Below are positions 1-12,600 of a stretch of 64,000 nucleotides of DNA, piece after piece. Positions within the stretch are counted from its first letter, which is position 1, and the number at the start of each line of letters is the position of its first letter. The position numbers and the translations under genes were made by a program. The stretch lies in the NCBI GenBank assembly GCA_964036315.1, contig OZ038496.1, positions 13,604,622 to 13,668,621 on the forward strand. Reading direction: 5' to 3'. Source of the DNA: Acanthosepion esculentum (Eukaryota; Mollusca; Cephalopoda; Sepiida; Sepiidae). The notes under the pieces were generated by a model. It saw only the letters and a program-made list of their open reading frames with translations, was not told the origin of the DNA and searched no databases.

Positions 1-109
1 AATTTCTGGAACACAAAGAAGAAAACAAGAAAATTGAACCTTATTAACTTTTGATTCTTCTTTTTTTTTTATCTATGATGTAAGTAAGCAGTATCAAATG
101 GACATAAAG

Positions 110-1040
110 AGTAAGCATCTGGTAAGATTTGAACTTGCACCCCTTACGTATCCTCATGAGATTTGAGCTCATATTCCTTATCTTTTAGGATCCTCGTGAT
201 ATTTGAGCTTGCATTCCTTATCTTTGGGATCGTGTTGAGCTCGCTTTCCTTATCTTTGGGATCCTTATAAGATTTGAGCTGACATTTTTTCTTTTTGGAA
301 TCCTGGTGAGATTTGAGCTCACATCCCTTATCTTTGGGATCTTCATGTAAGTTGAGCTTGCATTCCTTATCTTTGGGATCGTGTTGAGCTCGCTTTCCTT
401 ATCTTTGGGATCCTTATAAAATTTGAGCTGACATTTTTTCTTTTTGGAATCCTGGTGAGATTTGAGCTCACATCCCTTATCTTTGGGATCTTCATGTAAG
501 TTGAGCTTGCATTCCTTATCTTTGGGATCGTGTTGAGCTCGCTTTCCTTATCTTTGGGATCCTTATAAGATTTGAGCTGACATTTTTTCTTTTTGGAATC
601 CTGGTGAGATTTGAGCTCACATCCCTTATCTTTGGGATCTTCATGTAAGTTGAGCTTGCATTCCTTATCTTTGGGATCGTGTTGAGCTCGCTTTCCTTAT
701 CTTTGGGATCCTTATAAGATTTGAGCTGACATTTTTTCTTTTTGGAATCCTGGTGAGATTTGAGCTCACATCCGTTATCTTTGGGATCTTCATGTAAGTT
801 GAGCTTGCATTCCTTATCTTTGGGATCGTGTTGAGCTCGCTTTCCTTATCTTTCAGATTCTGGTAAGATTCGAGCATGCATCCTTTATTTTTTGGATTCT
901 GGTGCAATTTGAACTTGCATTCCTTATCTCTGAGATCCTGGCAAGATTTGAGTTCACATCCCTTTCTTTGGGCTCCTGGTACAATTTGGTCTCATATTCC
1001 TTATCTTTGGGATTTTGGTGGTAATTGAGCTCACTCTTGG
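110..1040. repeat. 149-bp higher-order tandem repeat built from four 32-40-bp submonomers
   Basis: The word cgtgttgagctcgc recurs at 231, 380, 529, 678 and 827, exactly 149 bp apart. Each unit has four diverged submonomers around CCTTATCTTTGGGATC and a TTTGAGCT core. Outside about 230-850 the submonomers continue but degenerate. 149 is not a multiple of 3, so short minus-strand frames rich in IPKI/SSN are by-products and not protein repeats. Confidence 0.93.
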
Positions 1041-1084
1041 ATTTTGTCAATTAATATTATCATGAGGGTGTGAGGCTTTAGGAA

Positions 1085-1405
1085 CTTTCTTCAAACATCT
1101 TCTTCTCATGAGGATGTGAGAAACTTTGGCTTATAACTTCCTGTCATCTGGTTTGGAATATGTACATATTCTATGTGTACACATCCTACGCTCAACTGTG
1201 TCAAGCAACTATTTACATGTTTGTGGCAGCCACCGACATCCTTTGAGCATTGTTTCTGCATCTAGTAGTTATGAATTCTACTTTCAGGTCAGCTGTCTGA
1301 TGCACCTGACTTCTCTGAAGCTCTGATATGAGATGGAGTACAAAGCTTACTTTGTATCTCTTTTGGTGAGCCCAGTACATATTGGGGGTTACCACAGATC
1401 AACTA
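1085..1405. repeat. Dispersed repeat A, copy 1
   Basis: Shares ordered blocks with 13570-13835: TAACTTCCT, a GACATCCT/GATATCCT...TGAG block, a TGATGCAC block, an ACAAAGCTTACT block, and GAGCCCAGTACATATT followed by CACAGATCA/CATAGATCA. No coding potential is evident; the class is unknown. Confidence 0.7.
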
Positions 1406-2340
1406 ATCCTAGAACAATGTTTCTTTATTGACATTCAAAGACTATTACATTGAATCTTGATTAAAAATAACAGATGACCTGTTATTCTTATATTAGTGTA
1501 CTGTGCTGTCAAAAATGACATGCATGAGCTGTTAGAAAGTTTTAATAGTGAGATGCAATAAAACAAAAGTCTTGCAAAAATGTATTGAGATTCAATAAAG
1601 TGGAGATAAAGAATTTACGACTAAAATAGACACCAATTTGTTCCCTTTATATGTTTTAGATGTTCAATAGTATCTAGGATTTATTGATTTCTCCTGGTAT
1701 TATATAAATTGATGTTTGCTCATTATCAGTTCATGTTAAAGATTTTATATGTTTAATATAATAATGAGATGGAAATATCTCTCAGAAGAAAAATAGTCTA
1801 AAGTGTCCTCTACTCATACTGATTTTGGGTGTGTCACTTCCTACCCAGCTCTTATTGTGGGTTTCCATCCAGAATTCATTTCTGCAGGTTGGAGGTGAAG
1901 CACAGAGACTCCAACGAAGTTATGACATTTTAAGTGGATCTAAATAGCATCTTTTAAGTTTGAACAGGATCTTAGCCAATCAGCAATAAATGTGATGTTA
2001 TAGACACTTACACAGATGGGGGAAGAGGTCATTTTATCTTGACCGCAAGTGTTTCTATTTGATACACCAGCAGATAGGTCCTCTTGAAGTTCAGTCTTCT
2101 AAGTGGCATCCAGGGTAATGGGAAGTAAGCGGTAGATGATGGATTTTTGCATATCAATTAGCAACAAAAATCAAAATAGGTTATATTCAGGTGTTGATCT
2201 ATATTAAGTCAAACTTGGGACCGAGGCAAGTTCTGGTCCACCCATGGCAGGAGACAGATGTGTCTGTTGCATGATTCCGATACATCTATTTGTATTGCCA
2301 GCCACAATGTCAGCATGACTAGATGGGTGAAGAGTTGAAT
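1406..2340. other. Unassigned AT-rich sequence
   Basis: Both strands were read; no exon, RNA gene or recognised repeat was seen. A block around 1425 (acattcaaagactattacat) recurs near 14160, so part of it is dispersed repeat. It was also searched for the missing UBA5 C-terminal exons without success. Confidence 0.4.
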
Positions 2341-2580
2341 GAGCAGAAGTTGACCTACGTATCACCTACCTACCTACCTAGCTGAACTAAATAAAACATC
2401 TACATATAATATGGGAAACAGGTTTTGCGTTCTTATTTCTCGACATCTTTCCTTGTGTTAACTTGTTAGCGCTCTTTCTCAGCTTTTGGTGCAAACTGAC
2501 GAGATCGACAAATGGAATGCAACATGGGGTAAATCATTGTCCGTGGAAAGTATGGGCGAAGGGAGCGTTGTATGTTTACA
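2340..2580. repeat. Dispersed repeat B, copy 1
   Basis: Aligns in order with 3277-3510: ACCTACC-AACCTA start, TAAA-GCACCTAC / TAAAACATCTAC, TTCTTATTTCTC, TTGTGTTA-CTTGT, GACATAATC / GAGATCGAC, AATGCAA-TGGG, TCATTG, TGGAAAG and GTTG-ATG-TTACA. A decayed copy, non-coding as it stands. Confidence 0.65.
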
Positions 2581-2690
2581 TAAACAGTAGACCACTGATT
2601 CCATTCTTTCATTCTAAACTTGACCTTTCTTGAAATGTCATATTCAAGACTCTTGTTGAGGTCAATCCGACCTAACTACAGTGGAAAGGT

Positions 2691-3298
2691 TTAACATTCA
2701 GGCAAGTATGCAAATTGCATATGCACAATGCCATACGAACAAGGAGAATAAAGCGGGAATATATTGCACCACTCTTCTTCTTCTTCTATGGGATGTGTCC
2801 CTTCAGGACGTCGGTTATCATGGCTCACCCATTTCTGGTCCTTTGTAGCTCTTAATAAAGTTTGTCTTTTTGCTCTCTTAATTCCTGTTCCGCCAACCAT
2901 TTACACAAGTTTGTTGTTCTTTGATATGACATGTCTCTTCAGGGCATTGACGATCATGGCTCTCCACAACTTCCTGTCCTTTGCAGCTCATAGTAAATTT
3001 TATCCTTTTGCTATCTTTCTTTATCCTTGTTCTGCCAACCATTTACACAGTCTTGTTAGGAAGGTTATTTGATGCTCACATCTCTCTTGCTTTCAATATG
3101 TTCTGTGAGTGTCAAATTTTCTAAGCCCTCCTTCCTCATTATGTGCCCTAGAACCCCCCCTAAACTCTTTAGGTAGGTTATGCACTGCTTTTCTTTGTCC
3201 CTATTGCTTTCAATATGTCCTGTGAGTGTCAAATTCTCGAAGCTCTTACAGAAGCTGTCACAGGTATGAATTACCCACCAACCTAGATGAGCAGGCAA
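2691..3298 (-). pseudogene. LINE (endonuclease-RT type, family R) C-terminal remnants, rearranged
   Basis: Minus-strand frames give LLRATKDQK with SHDNRRPEGTHP, and twice the block LGHIMRKEGLENLTLT followed by HIESKRD. These match the C-terminal end of the same LINE found at 49788-50081, 55632-55855 and 57340-58045. Order and duplication show rearrangement; stops and frameshifts make it non-functional. Assignment to an RTE-like clade is from family knowledge and uncertain. Confidence 0.75.
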
Positions 3299-3515
3299 AG
3301 CCTTGAATAAAGCACCTACAGGTGTTGTATTCTTATTTCTCTGTGTGGCGCTTGTCTTTCATTGTGTTATCTTGTGATTATGCCTTGCACCCTTCCCCAA
3401 CTTTTGGAGAACACCGACATAATCAAGGATAGAAATGCAATGTGGGATAGTCATTGACCAGTCAGTGGAAAGCTTGAGCGAGTGTTATGTTGGATGCTTA
3501 CAATCGGCACAGAAA
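3277..3515. repeat. Dispersed repeat B, copy 2
   Basis: Second copy of the repeat at 2340-2580, same orientation, about 940 bp downstream. The two copies bracket the LINE remnants at 2691-3298, so the repeat plus LINE block may have been duplicated or be parts of one element. Confidence 0.65.
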
Positions 3516-3872
3516 AATAATTTGTCGTCAGTTCTTCTTGAAATCCACTTTACCAGCAAAAAATAAAATCAAAAAAGATTCTAAACTCTAATTTTTCTTA
3601 ACAGTTTCCAATTTCCCATGACTCAAGCAAATCTAGACTTAGACGAATCGGCTGCAATTCCTTTCATTCAGGTGTATCACAAATGTGAGATTTTGACACT
3701 TGGTTCTTTAAATCTGTTAAAATGTTGACTTTTAAAGCAAGGATGAAGAACATATCAACTACAATGTTTTGATGAAAACTAGAAAAATGAAATGTATGTA
3801 ATAATGAAAATACAGCAATGTTTAATCTTATCGCCTGCAAAAAAACTGTGTTAGAAAGGCTTTTTTTTCCCC
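3516..3872. other. Outer left flank of the minisatellite element, otherwise unassigned
   Basis: No gene seen. The block AATCGGCTGCA near 3647 and the CTGTGTTAGAAAGGC stretch near 3846 have counterparts in inverted order around 15380-15560, so it probably belongs to the same element family as the array flanks. Confidence 0.4.
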
Positions 3873-3976
3873 TTGACACTTATTATTTTATCTAAATTCA
3901 CTCCTCAGCTACGTTTATTGTTTTAAAAAGTGATGATTAGAATTTTAATAAAACCTAAACATACAAAAGTGAATTT
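3873..3976 (+). repeat. Left inverted flank of the 38-bp array
   Basis: CCTTGACACT...TTATTTTA...CTCAGC..CGTTTATT..TTAAAAAGT.ATGATTAGAA..TAATAAA.CCTAAACATA...AAAGTGAATTT aligns with the reverse complement of 9258-9371 over about 105-115 bp, with roughly four of five bases identical by eye. A related block lies at 15300-15371. Confidence 0.85.
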
Positions 3977-4126
3977 TCTTTGTTCTTAAGAATTGACAAC
4001 AAAAGTAGTAAACACTATTTATTTATTATTATTTATTATTTACACTATTTATTTATTATATTATTTATTGGAATGGTTGGCAAAACATTGACTAATTGCC
4101 AATTGATTCAGACTTTATAAATTGGT

Positions 4127-7100
4127 AAATAATAAGGATTTCCTTATAGTTGGTTCACATATTTTAATAATAAGGATTTCCTTATAGTTGGTTCACATAT
4201 TTTAATAATAAGGATTTCCTTATAGTTGGTTCACATATTTTAATAATAAGGATTTCCTTATAGTTGGTTCACATATTTTAATAAGGATTTCCTTATAGTT
4301 GGTTCACATATTTTAATAATAAGGATTTCCTTATAGTTGGTTCACATATTTTAATAAGGATTTGCTTATAGTTGGTTCACATATTTTAATAATAAGTATT
4401 TCCTTATAGTTGGTTCACATATTTTAATAATAAGGATTTCCTTATAGTTGGTTCACATATTTTAATAATAAGGATTTCCTTATAGTTGGTTCACATATTT
4501 TAATAATAAGGATTTCCTTATAGTTGGTTCACATATTTTAATAATAAGGATTTCCTTATAGTTGGTTCACATATTTTAATAATAAGGATTTCCTTATAGT
4601 TGGTTCACATATTTTAATAATAAGGATTTCCTTATAGTTGGTTCACATATTTTAATAATAAGGATTTCCTTATAGTTGGTTCACATATTTTAATAATAAG
4701 GATTTCCTTATAGTTGGTTCACATATTTTAATAATAAGGATTTCCTTATAGTTGGTTCACATATTTTAATAATAAGGATTTCCTTATAGTTGGTTCACAT
4801 ATTTTAATAATAAGGATTTCCTTATAGTTGGTTCACATATTTTAATAATAAGGATTTCCTTATAGTTGGTTCACATATTTTAATAATAAGGATTTCCTTA
4901 TAGTTGGTTCACATATTTTAATAATAAGTATTTGCTTATAGTTGGTTCACATATTTTAATAATAAGTATTTGCTTATAGTTGGTTCACATATTTTAATAA
5001 TAAGTATTTGCTTATAGTTGGTTCACATATTTTAATAATAAGGATTTGCTTATAGTTGGTTCACATATTTTAATAATAAGGATTTCCTTATAGTTGGTTC
5101 ACATATTTTAATAATAAGGATTTCCTTATAGTTGGTTCACATATTTTAATAATAAGGATTTCCTTATAGTTGGTTCACATATTTTAATAATAAGGATTTC
5201 CTTATAGTTGGTTCACATATTTTAATAATAAGGATTTCCTTATAGTTGGTTCACATATTTTAATAATAAGGATTTCCTTATAGTTGGTTCACATATTTTA
5301 ATAATAAGGATTTCCTTATAGTTGGTTCACATATTTTAATAATAAGGATTTCCTTATAGTTGGTTCACATATTTTAATAATAAGGATTTCCTTATAGTTG
5401 GTTCACATATTTTAATAATAAGGATTTCCTTATAGTTGGTTCACATATTTTAATAATAAGGATTTCCTTATAGTTGGTTCACATATTTTAATAATAAGGA
5501 TTTCCTTATAGTTGGTTCACATATTTTAATAATAAGGATTTCCTTATAGTTGGTTCACATATTTTAATAATAAGGATTTCCTTATAGTTGGTTCACATAT
5601 TTTAATAATAAGGATTTCCTTATAGTTGGTTCACATATTTTAATAATAAGGATTTCCTTATAGTTGGTTCACATATTTTAATAATAAGGATTTCCTTATA
5701 GTTGGTTCACATATTTTAATAATAAGGATTTCCTTATAGTTGGTTCACATATTTTAATAATAAGGATTTCCTTATAGTTGGTTCACATATTTTAATAATA
5801 AGGATTTCCTTATAGTTGGTTCACATATTTTAATAATAAGGATTTCCTTATAGTTGGTTCACATATTTTAATAATAAGGATTTCCTTATAGTTGGTTCAC
5901 ATATTTTAATAATAAGGATTTCCTTATAGTTGGTTCACATATTTTAATAATAAGGATTTCCTTATAGTTGGTTCACATATTTTAATAATAAGGATTTCCT
6001 TATAGTTGGTTCACATATTTTAATAATAAGGATTTCCTTATAGTTGGTTCACATATTTTAATAATAAGGATTTCCTTATAGTTGGTTCACATATTTTAAT
6101 AATAAGGATTTCCTTATAGTTGGTTCACATATTTTAATAATAAGGATTTCCTTATAGTTGGTTCACATATTTTAATAATAAGGATTTCCTTATAGTTGGT
6201 TCACATATTTTAATAATAAGGATTTCCTTATAGTTGGTTCACATATTTTAATAATAAGGATTTCCTTATAGTTGGTTCACATATTTTAATAATAAGGATT
6301 TCCTTATAGTTGGTTCACATATTTTAATAATAAGGATTTCCTTATAGTTGGTTCACATATTTTAATAATAAGGATTTCCTTATAGTTGGTTCACATATTT
6401 TAATAATAAGGATTTCCTTATAGTTGGTTCACATATTTTAATAATAAGGATTTCCTTATAGTTGGTTCACATATTTTAATAATAAGGATTTCCTTATAGT
6501 TGGTTCACATATTTTAATAATAAGGATTTCCTTATAGTTGGTTCACATATTTTAATAATAAGGATTTCCTTATAGTTGGTTCACATATTTTAATAATAAG
6601 GATTTCCTTATAGTTGGTTCACATATTTTAATAATAAGGATTTCCTTATAGTTGGTTCACATATTTTAATAATAAGGATTTCCTTATAGTTGGTTCACAT
6701 ATTTTAATAATAAGGATTTCCTTATAGTTGGTTCACATATTTTAATAATAAGGATTTCCTTATAGTTGGTTCACATATTTTAATAATAAGGATTTCCTTA
6801 TAGTTGGTTCACATATTTTAATAATAAGGATTTCCTTATAGTTGGTTCACATATTTTAATAATAAGGATTTCCTTATAGTTGGTTCACATATTTTAATAA
6901 TAAGTATTTCCTTATAGTTGGTTCACATATTTTAATAATAAGGATTTCCTTATAGTTGGTTCACATATTTTAATAATAAGGATTTCCTTATAGTTGGTTC
7001 ACATATTTTAATAATAAGGATTTCCTTATAGTTGGTTCACATATTTTAATAATAAGGATTTCCTTATAGTTGGTTCACATATTTTAATAATAAGGATTTC

Positions 7101-9257
7101 CTTATAGTTGGTTCACATATTTTAATAATAAGGATTTCCTTATAGTTGGTTCACATATTTTAATAATAAGGATTTCCTTATAGTTGGTTCACATATTTTA
7201 ATAATAAGGATTTCCTTATAGTTGGTTCACATATTTTAATAATAAGTATTTCCTTATAGTTGGTTCACATATTTTAATAATAAGTATTTCCTTATAGTTG
7301 GTTCACATATTTTAATAATAAGGATTTCCTTATAGTTGGTTCACATATTTTAATAATAAGGATTTCCTTATAGTTGGTTCACATATTTTAATAATAAGGA
7401 TTTCCTTATAGTTGGTTCACATATTTTAATAATAAGGATTTCCTTATAGTTGGTTCACATATTTTAATAATAAGGATTTCCTTATAGTTGGTTCACATAT
7501 TTTAATAATAAGGATTTCCTTATAGTTGGTTCACATATTTTAATAATAATGATTTCCTTATAGTTGGTTCACATATTTTAATAATAAGGATTTCCTTATA
7601 GTTGGTTCACATATTTTAATAATAAGGATTTGCTTATAGTTGGTTCACATATTTTAATAATAAGTATTTCCTTATAGTTGGTTCACATATTTTAATAATA
7701 AGTATTTCCTTATAGTTGGTTCACATATTTTAATAATAAGGATTTCCTTATAGTTGGTTCACATATTTTAATAATAAGGATTTCCTTATAGTTGGTTCAC
7801 ATATTTTAATAATAAGGATTTCCTTATAGTTGGTTCACATATTTTAATAATAAGGATTTCCTTATAGTTGGTTCACATATTTTAATAATAAGGATTTCCT
7901 TATAGTTGGTTCACATATTTTAATAATAAGGATTTCCTTATAGTTGGTTCACATATTTTAATAATAAGGATTTCCTTATAGTTGGTTCACATATTTTAAT
8001 AATAAGGATTTCCTTATAGTTGGTTCACATATTTTAATAATAAGTATTTCCTTATAGTTGGTTCACATATTTTAATAATAAGGATTTCCTTATAGTTGGT
8101 TCACATATTTTAATAATAAGGATTTCCTTATAGTTGGTTCACATATTTTAATAATAAGGATTTCCTTATAGTTGGTTCACATATTTTAATAATAAGGATT
8201 TCCTTATAGTTGGTTCACATATTTTAATAATAAGTATTTCCTTATAGTTGGTTCACATATTTTAATAATAAGGATTTCCTTATAGTTGGTTCACATATTT
8301 TAATAATAAGGATTTCCTTATAGTTGGTTCACATATTTTAATAATAAGGATTTCCTTATAGTTGGTTCACATATTTTAATAATAAGGATTTCCTTATAGT
8401 TGGTTCACATATTTTAATAATAAGGATTTCCTTATAGTTGGTTCACATATTTTAATAATAAGGATTTCCTTATAGTTGGTTCACATATTTTAATAATAAG
8501 GATTTCCTTATAGTTGGTTCACATATTTTAATAATAAGGATTTCCTTATAGTTGGTTCACATATTTTAATAATAAGGATTTCCTTATAGTTGGTTCACAT
8601 ATTTTAATAATAAGGATTTCCTTATAGTTGGTTCACATATTTTAATAATAAGGATTTCCTTATAGTTGGTTCACATATTTTAATAATAAGGATTTCCTTA
8701 TAGTTGGTTCACATATTTTAATAATAAGGATTTCCTTATAGTTGGTTCACATATTTTAATAATAAGGATTTCCTTATAGTTGGTTCACATATTTTAATAA
8801 TAAGGATTTCCTTATAGTTGGTTCACATATTTTAATAATAAGGATTTCCTTATAGTTGGTTCACATATTTTAATAATAAGGATTTCCTTATAGTTGGTTC
8901 ACATATTTTAATAATAAGGATTTCCTTATAGTTGGTTCACATATTTTAATAATAAGGATTTCCTTATAGTTGGTTCACATATTTTAATAATAAGGATTTC
9001 CTTATAGTTGGTTCACATATTTTAATAATAAGGATTTCCTTATAGTTGGTTCACATATTTTAATAATAAGTATTTCCTTATAGTTGGTTCACATATTTTA
9101 ATAATAAGGATTTCCTTATAGTTGGTTCACATATTTTAATAATAAGGATTTCCTTATAGTTGGTTCACATATTTTAATAATAAGGATTTCCTTATAGTTG
9201 GTTCACATATTTTAATAATAAGGATTTCCTTATAGTTGGTTCACATATTTTAATAAT
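4127..9257. repeat. 38-bp minisatellite array, about 135 copies, in UBA5 intron 10
   Basis: The unit AATAATAAGGATTTCCTTAT + AGTTGGTTCACATATTTT repeats every 38 bp with almost no divergence for 5.1 kb. Each unit holds ATAAGG-ATTT-CCTTAT, a 6-bp stem with a 4-base loop. Variants are few: GGATTTCC to GTATTTCC, GTATTTGC or GGATTTGC, clustered at 4350-4400, 4920-5050, 7240-7290 and 7620-7710; a few early units lack AAT (35 bp). No open frame of note crosses it. True copy number may differ if the assembly collapsed or expanded the array. Confidence 0.99.
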
Positions 9258-9371
9258 GTATAAATTCACTTTCCTCATATGTTTAGGCTTTATTACAGTT
9301 CTAATCATTACTTTTTAAAATAAACATGGCTGAGAAATGAAGGTAGTTAAAATAATAGCAGTGTCAAGGGA
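9258..9371 (-). repeat. Right inverted flank of the 38-bp array
   Basis: Inverted partner of 3873-3976, starting directly at the last array unit. It ends in AGTGTCAAGGGA, the same word found at 15351-15361. Together the two arms enclose the whole array, as in a foldback or inverted-terminal-repeat element whose core has become satellite DNA. Confidence 0.85.
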
Positions 9372-9569
9372 AAAATCATCTTTTTGACGGTTTATTTTGA
9401 GACAAAAGACAAAAATAAAAATATAGAGTCAAGAAAAATGTTGACTTATATAAATATTTCAGAAAATAGGAAAACAATGTTTTAAAAGTAAATCTATTAA
9501 ATTACTATTTAGAAATCTGTACAGAAAACTGAAATAATTTTTTTAAAAACATTGTCAAAATCAACTTAC

Positions 9570-9648
9570 CCCATTCATTGTCCTCATGCTCGACAGGTGA
9601 AATTTCTACTTCTAATATTGTTTCTTTTGGCTTAAGTGCTTCTCGTTT
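9570..9648 (-). CDS. UBA5: UBA5 exon 10 (start of the LIR/UFIM motif)
   Basis: Twenty-six codons plus one base: [18 protein letters not shown] then VEHEDNEW and the first base of a Gly codon. HEDNEWG is the left half of the acidic-Trp motif by which UBA5 binds UFM1 and ATG8-family proteins. The donor is GTAAGT. The next exon is not visible; intron 10 is longer than 9.5 kb and contains the 38-bp minisatellite. Confidence 0.93.
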
Positions 9649-12600
9649 CTGGAAAAAGAGAGAAAATTATAGTGTGACAATTATGATATAAACTATTACT
9701 AAAAAATGTGAAGGCATTTGAGCATGAAATTGGACCTGCTCAATATTCTTGAACTTTTGGATAATGTCTTGGACACTATTTATTGCAATGTAATTTGAAA
9801 CCCAAAAAAATTTATAAAAATTACAATGGTAATAGTAATGCTACAAGGAAACATTTGGCATTTACTGACTGAGCAACCAGTACTATTTTCAGTTGAAATT
9901 CATATCTTTCTTAAAATAATTTTTCAGGAAAATAACTTCCCAAGTTAGTTAACTGATATAGTACTTTCCAGTAATGATTAGAGTTTCCTGCCTAACCATT
10001 AGTTTGAAGTAGTTTCGGCCATTGTGCTCTCCAGCCTTCCTCAGGTGATATCGATCTGGTTAACCTACAGGGAATTCTGAACTGAATTCTTTATTTAATC
10101 TATGGGGTTCATTTCAAAATCCATTTTAGGTTACCCAGATTGATATACACCTGAGGAGGCCTGGAAGTTACAACAACCGAAACATTTGTGGTAACAATGA
10201 TAAAGATGAAGACAATAGTCCTAATATAAATAGTGTAAATAATGATAACTTGTCATCTTGGAAATTCAGACAGAAAGAGAAGTATTTCTTCTGACCTGGA
10301 ATTCTTCCTGCTGTCGTTTGCAATGACTATCATCACACTGAGGGTTCGGTTTCATTTGCATTGTAGGGAAGAAGTCTTCTAAGGCATTGTAACCAAGATA
10401 AGGTGTGACACTTCCAAACTCCAGCAAATATCTACAAAGGTAATAAACAAAGACACACATTTGGGTATGCACAAGTAATTATGTTGTGTACATTTCTATA
10501 CTGAGAGGATGCACATGTTGTTTCCCCTTCATCTTCCACCAAACATCAATGGACAAACAGTCCCTTGACAATTTACTCATGAGTAGAGCTGAGACAGAAT
10601 CTCTTATGCGGATTGTGGTTACCAATTCCTAGATAATAAAGAAAAAGAATCCGTGGGAGTCATGATCACTTACAGGGTGCAATGAGTAAATTTTTACCAT
10701 TTTTTTTTAATTTCATGCATGCATATTGTTTTTTTTATTTTGTTGACTGCACAGTATATAGTAGGGTCAGTTGGGCACCCTCTGTAGGAAAAAGATCACC
10801 ATGACACAATTCACTCTGTCAGAAATTTGGAAACGGCATACTGTACTGCTTGGCATTTGCACCGGAATCTCCAACACAAACATTTCAGAGTGTTTGGGTG
10901 TCAATCTGAGGACAGTGCAATGGATTTGGAAAGTGTTGGACGAGTCTAATAATAATTATGAAGGTACAGTAACTCGGAAAACTAACTCTGATCATTCTTA
11001 TATCCAACACAGAGGCCTACATCAAGCCTTGAGGAGGTAGTGCTGCTCTGGGTCAAGAGGGTGGCTGCTGGAAGACCCTATGTCTAGCAACAGGACTCTG
11101 CACCATGTCACACAAGCAAAACTCAGTCATGTCTATCAGACAATTTTTGCGATCACATAACCCCTTACACCTAGCCACCTAACTCCCCAGACTGTAACTT
11201 TATTGATTATTAAGTGTGGGGCACAGTTGAGTGAGAGACCAACAAAACTCCTTGTAACACCAAAGATGATCTGAAAGGAAGGATTACGACAGCATTCACC
11301 AACTTAAACAAGGAGACCACTCAGAAGAGTTGCAGGAGGTTCTGAAGTCATCTGGAGGCTGTGGTTGATGGCAATGGTGATTTTTTTTAATAAATTTACT
11401 CTTTAGTATTTCAAGATGTCTTTGTGTAATTTTGATAAATATATCTGTTAAAACGAGATGTCAGTGTTATTTTCATTTGTGCATAATTTACACAACAATT
11501 TATCGATTGCGCCCTGTAATCTCCTTAAGTGGAAATGTCATTAAAAAGAACAGAAGCCCAAACCTGTCCAACATTAATAGACCAGTAAAGTTTCCATCAT
11601 CTAATATAGTGACCAATGTAGAAATGCTTTTTATATGAAACTGAGATAGGGCCAGACGAGTTTAAAATACAATAACAGAGTTTTCTTTTCTTCTAATCAT
11701 TTCACCCAAAGCAAGGCAATAAAGCCAGTAAGATGCAAGGGGTTACTGGAAATGAAAGAGAATGAGAAGACTTTAGTGATGAGAAAGAACAATAAAAGAA
11801 CAGGTTACAGGAAGACAGAAGATGGTGATTGATTCTGCATTTAAATTGTTGAAGATTTCAGGTGGCAGAGCAGCAAGAAACCTGACCCGAGTTCCACACA
11901 CGAGATGTGTGAGAAAAGAAACTATTAGAATAGAATTTACAGTTATAGAGAGAATTCAACAGTAAAATGGGGAGACCTAGTTGCCAATCCAGTAGTATGT
12001 TTAAATTTATATGGTTGTAGTACCAAAGAGGAAAGCTCATTAGCACAGTTGCCATAAAAACATTTATAGAAAAGACAGAGGGACATGAATGAAGTCAAGA
12101 TGCCAGGTCAGGACCAATAACATTACAGACCCTTCTTTGAATTTTATCAAGAATCTCTAGATGTATCACAGGATCTCCAGGCCAGATATGGTAGCAATAT
12201 TCAATGCATGGATGAATGGCAGATTTGTAAATTTGGTTGATGCAGACAATATTAACCCCATTCTCTGGCGTAGACATGTATGTACGCTTTTACTGAAAGT
12301 GTTTTTTTCAGACACAGATAAATAAACACATCCAAAACATAATGTTAAAAAAAACCAGCTATAGGTGTGTTTATACGTTGATCTTGATTCTTTTTATGCC
12401 CTTCTGAGCTTAAAACTAGCCAATTGTCAACTCATACATCTGGTAGGGGTGATAGCCACCGCTCGGGTATTTCAATGTGCCTCAGTTTCTTAGTTAATCT
12501 ATTAAAAACAAATCAAAAAATTAATCTGAAAATGAAACGTTTTTCCCAAAATAATTGGCAGCGGCGGCGGGGGGGGGGGGTAATGAAAATTCTGTCACAG

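Noticed and set aside
4127..9257. CRISPR-like array (regular repeats).
   Set aside because: There are no unique spacers; the whole 38-bp unit repeats, and the context is an animal intron.
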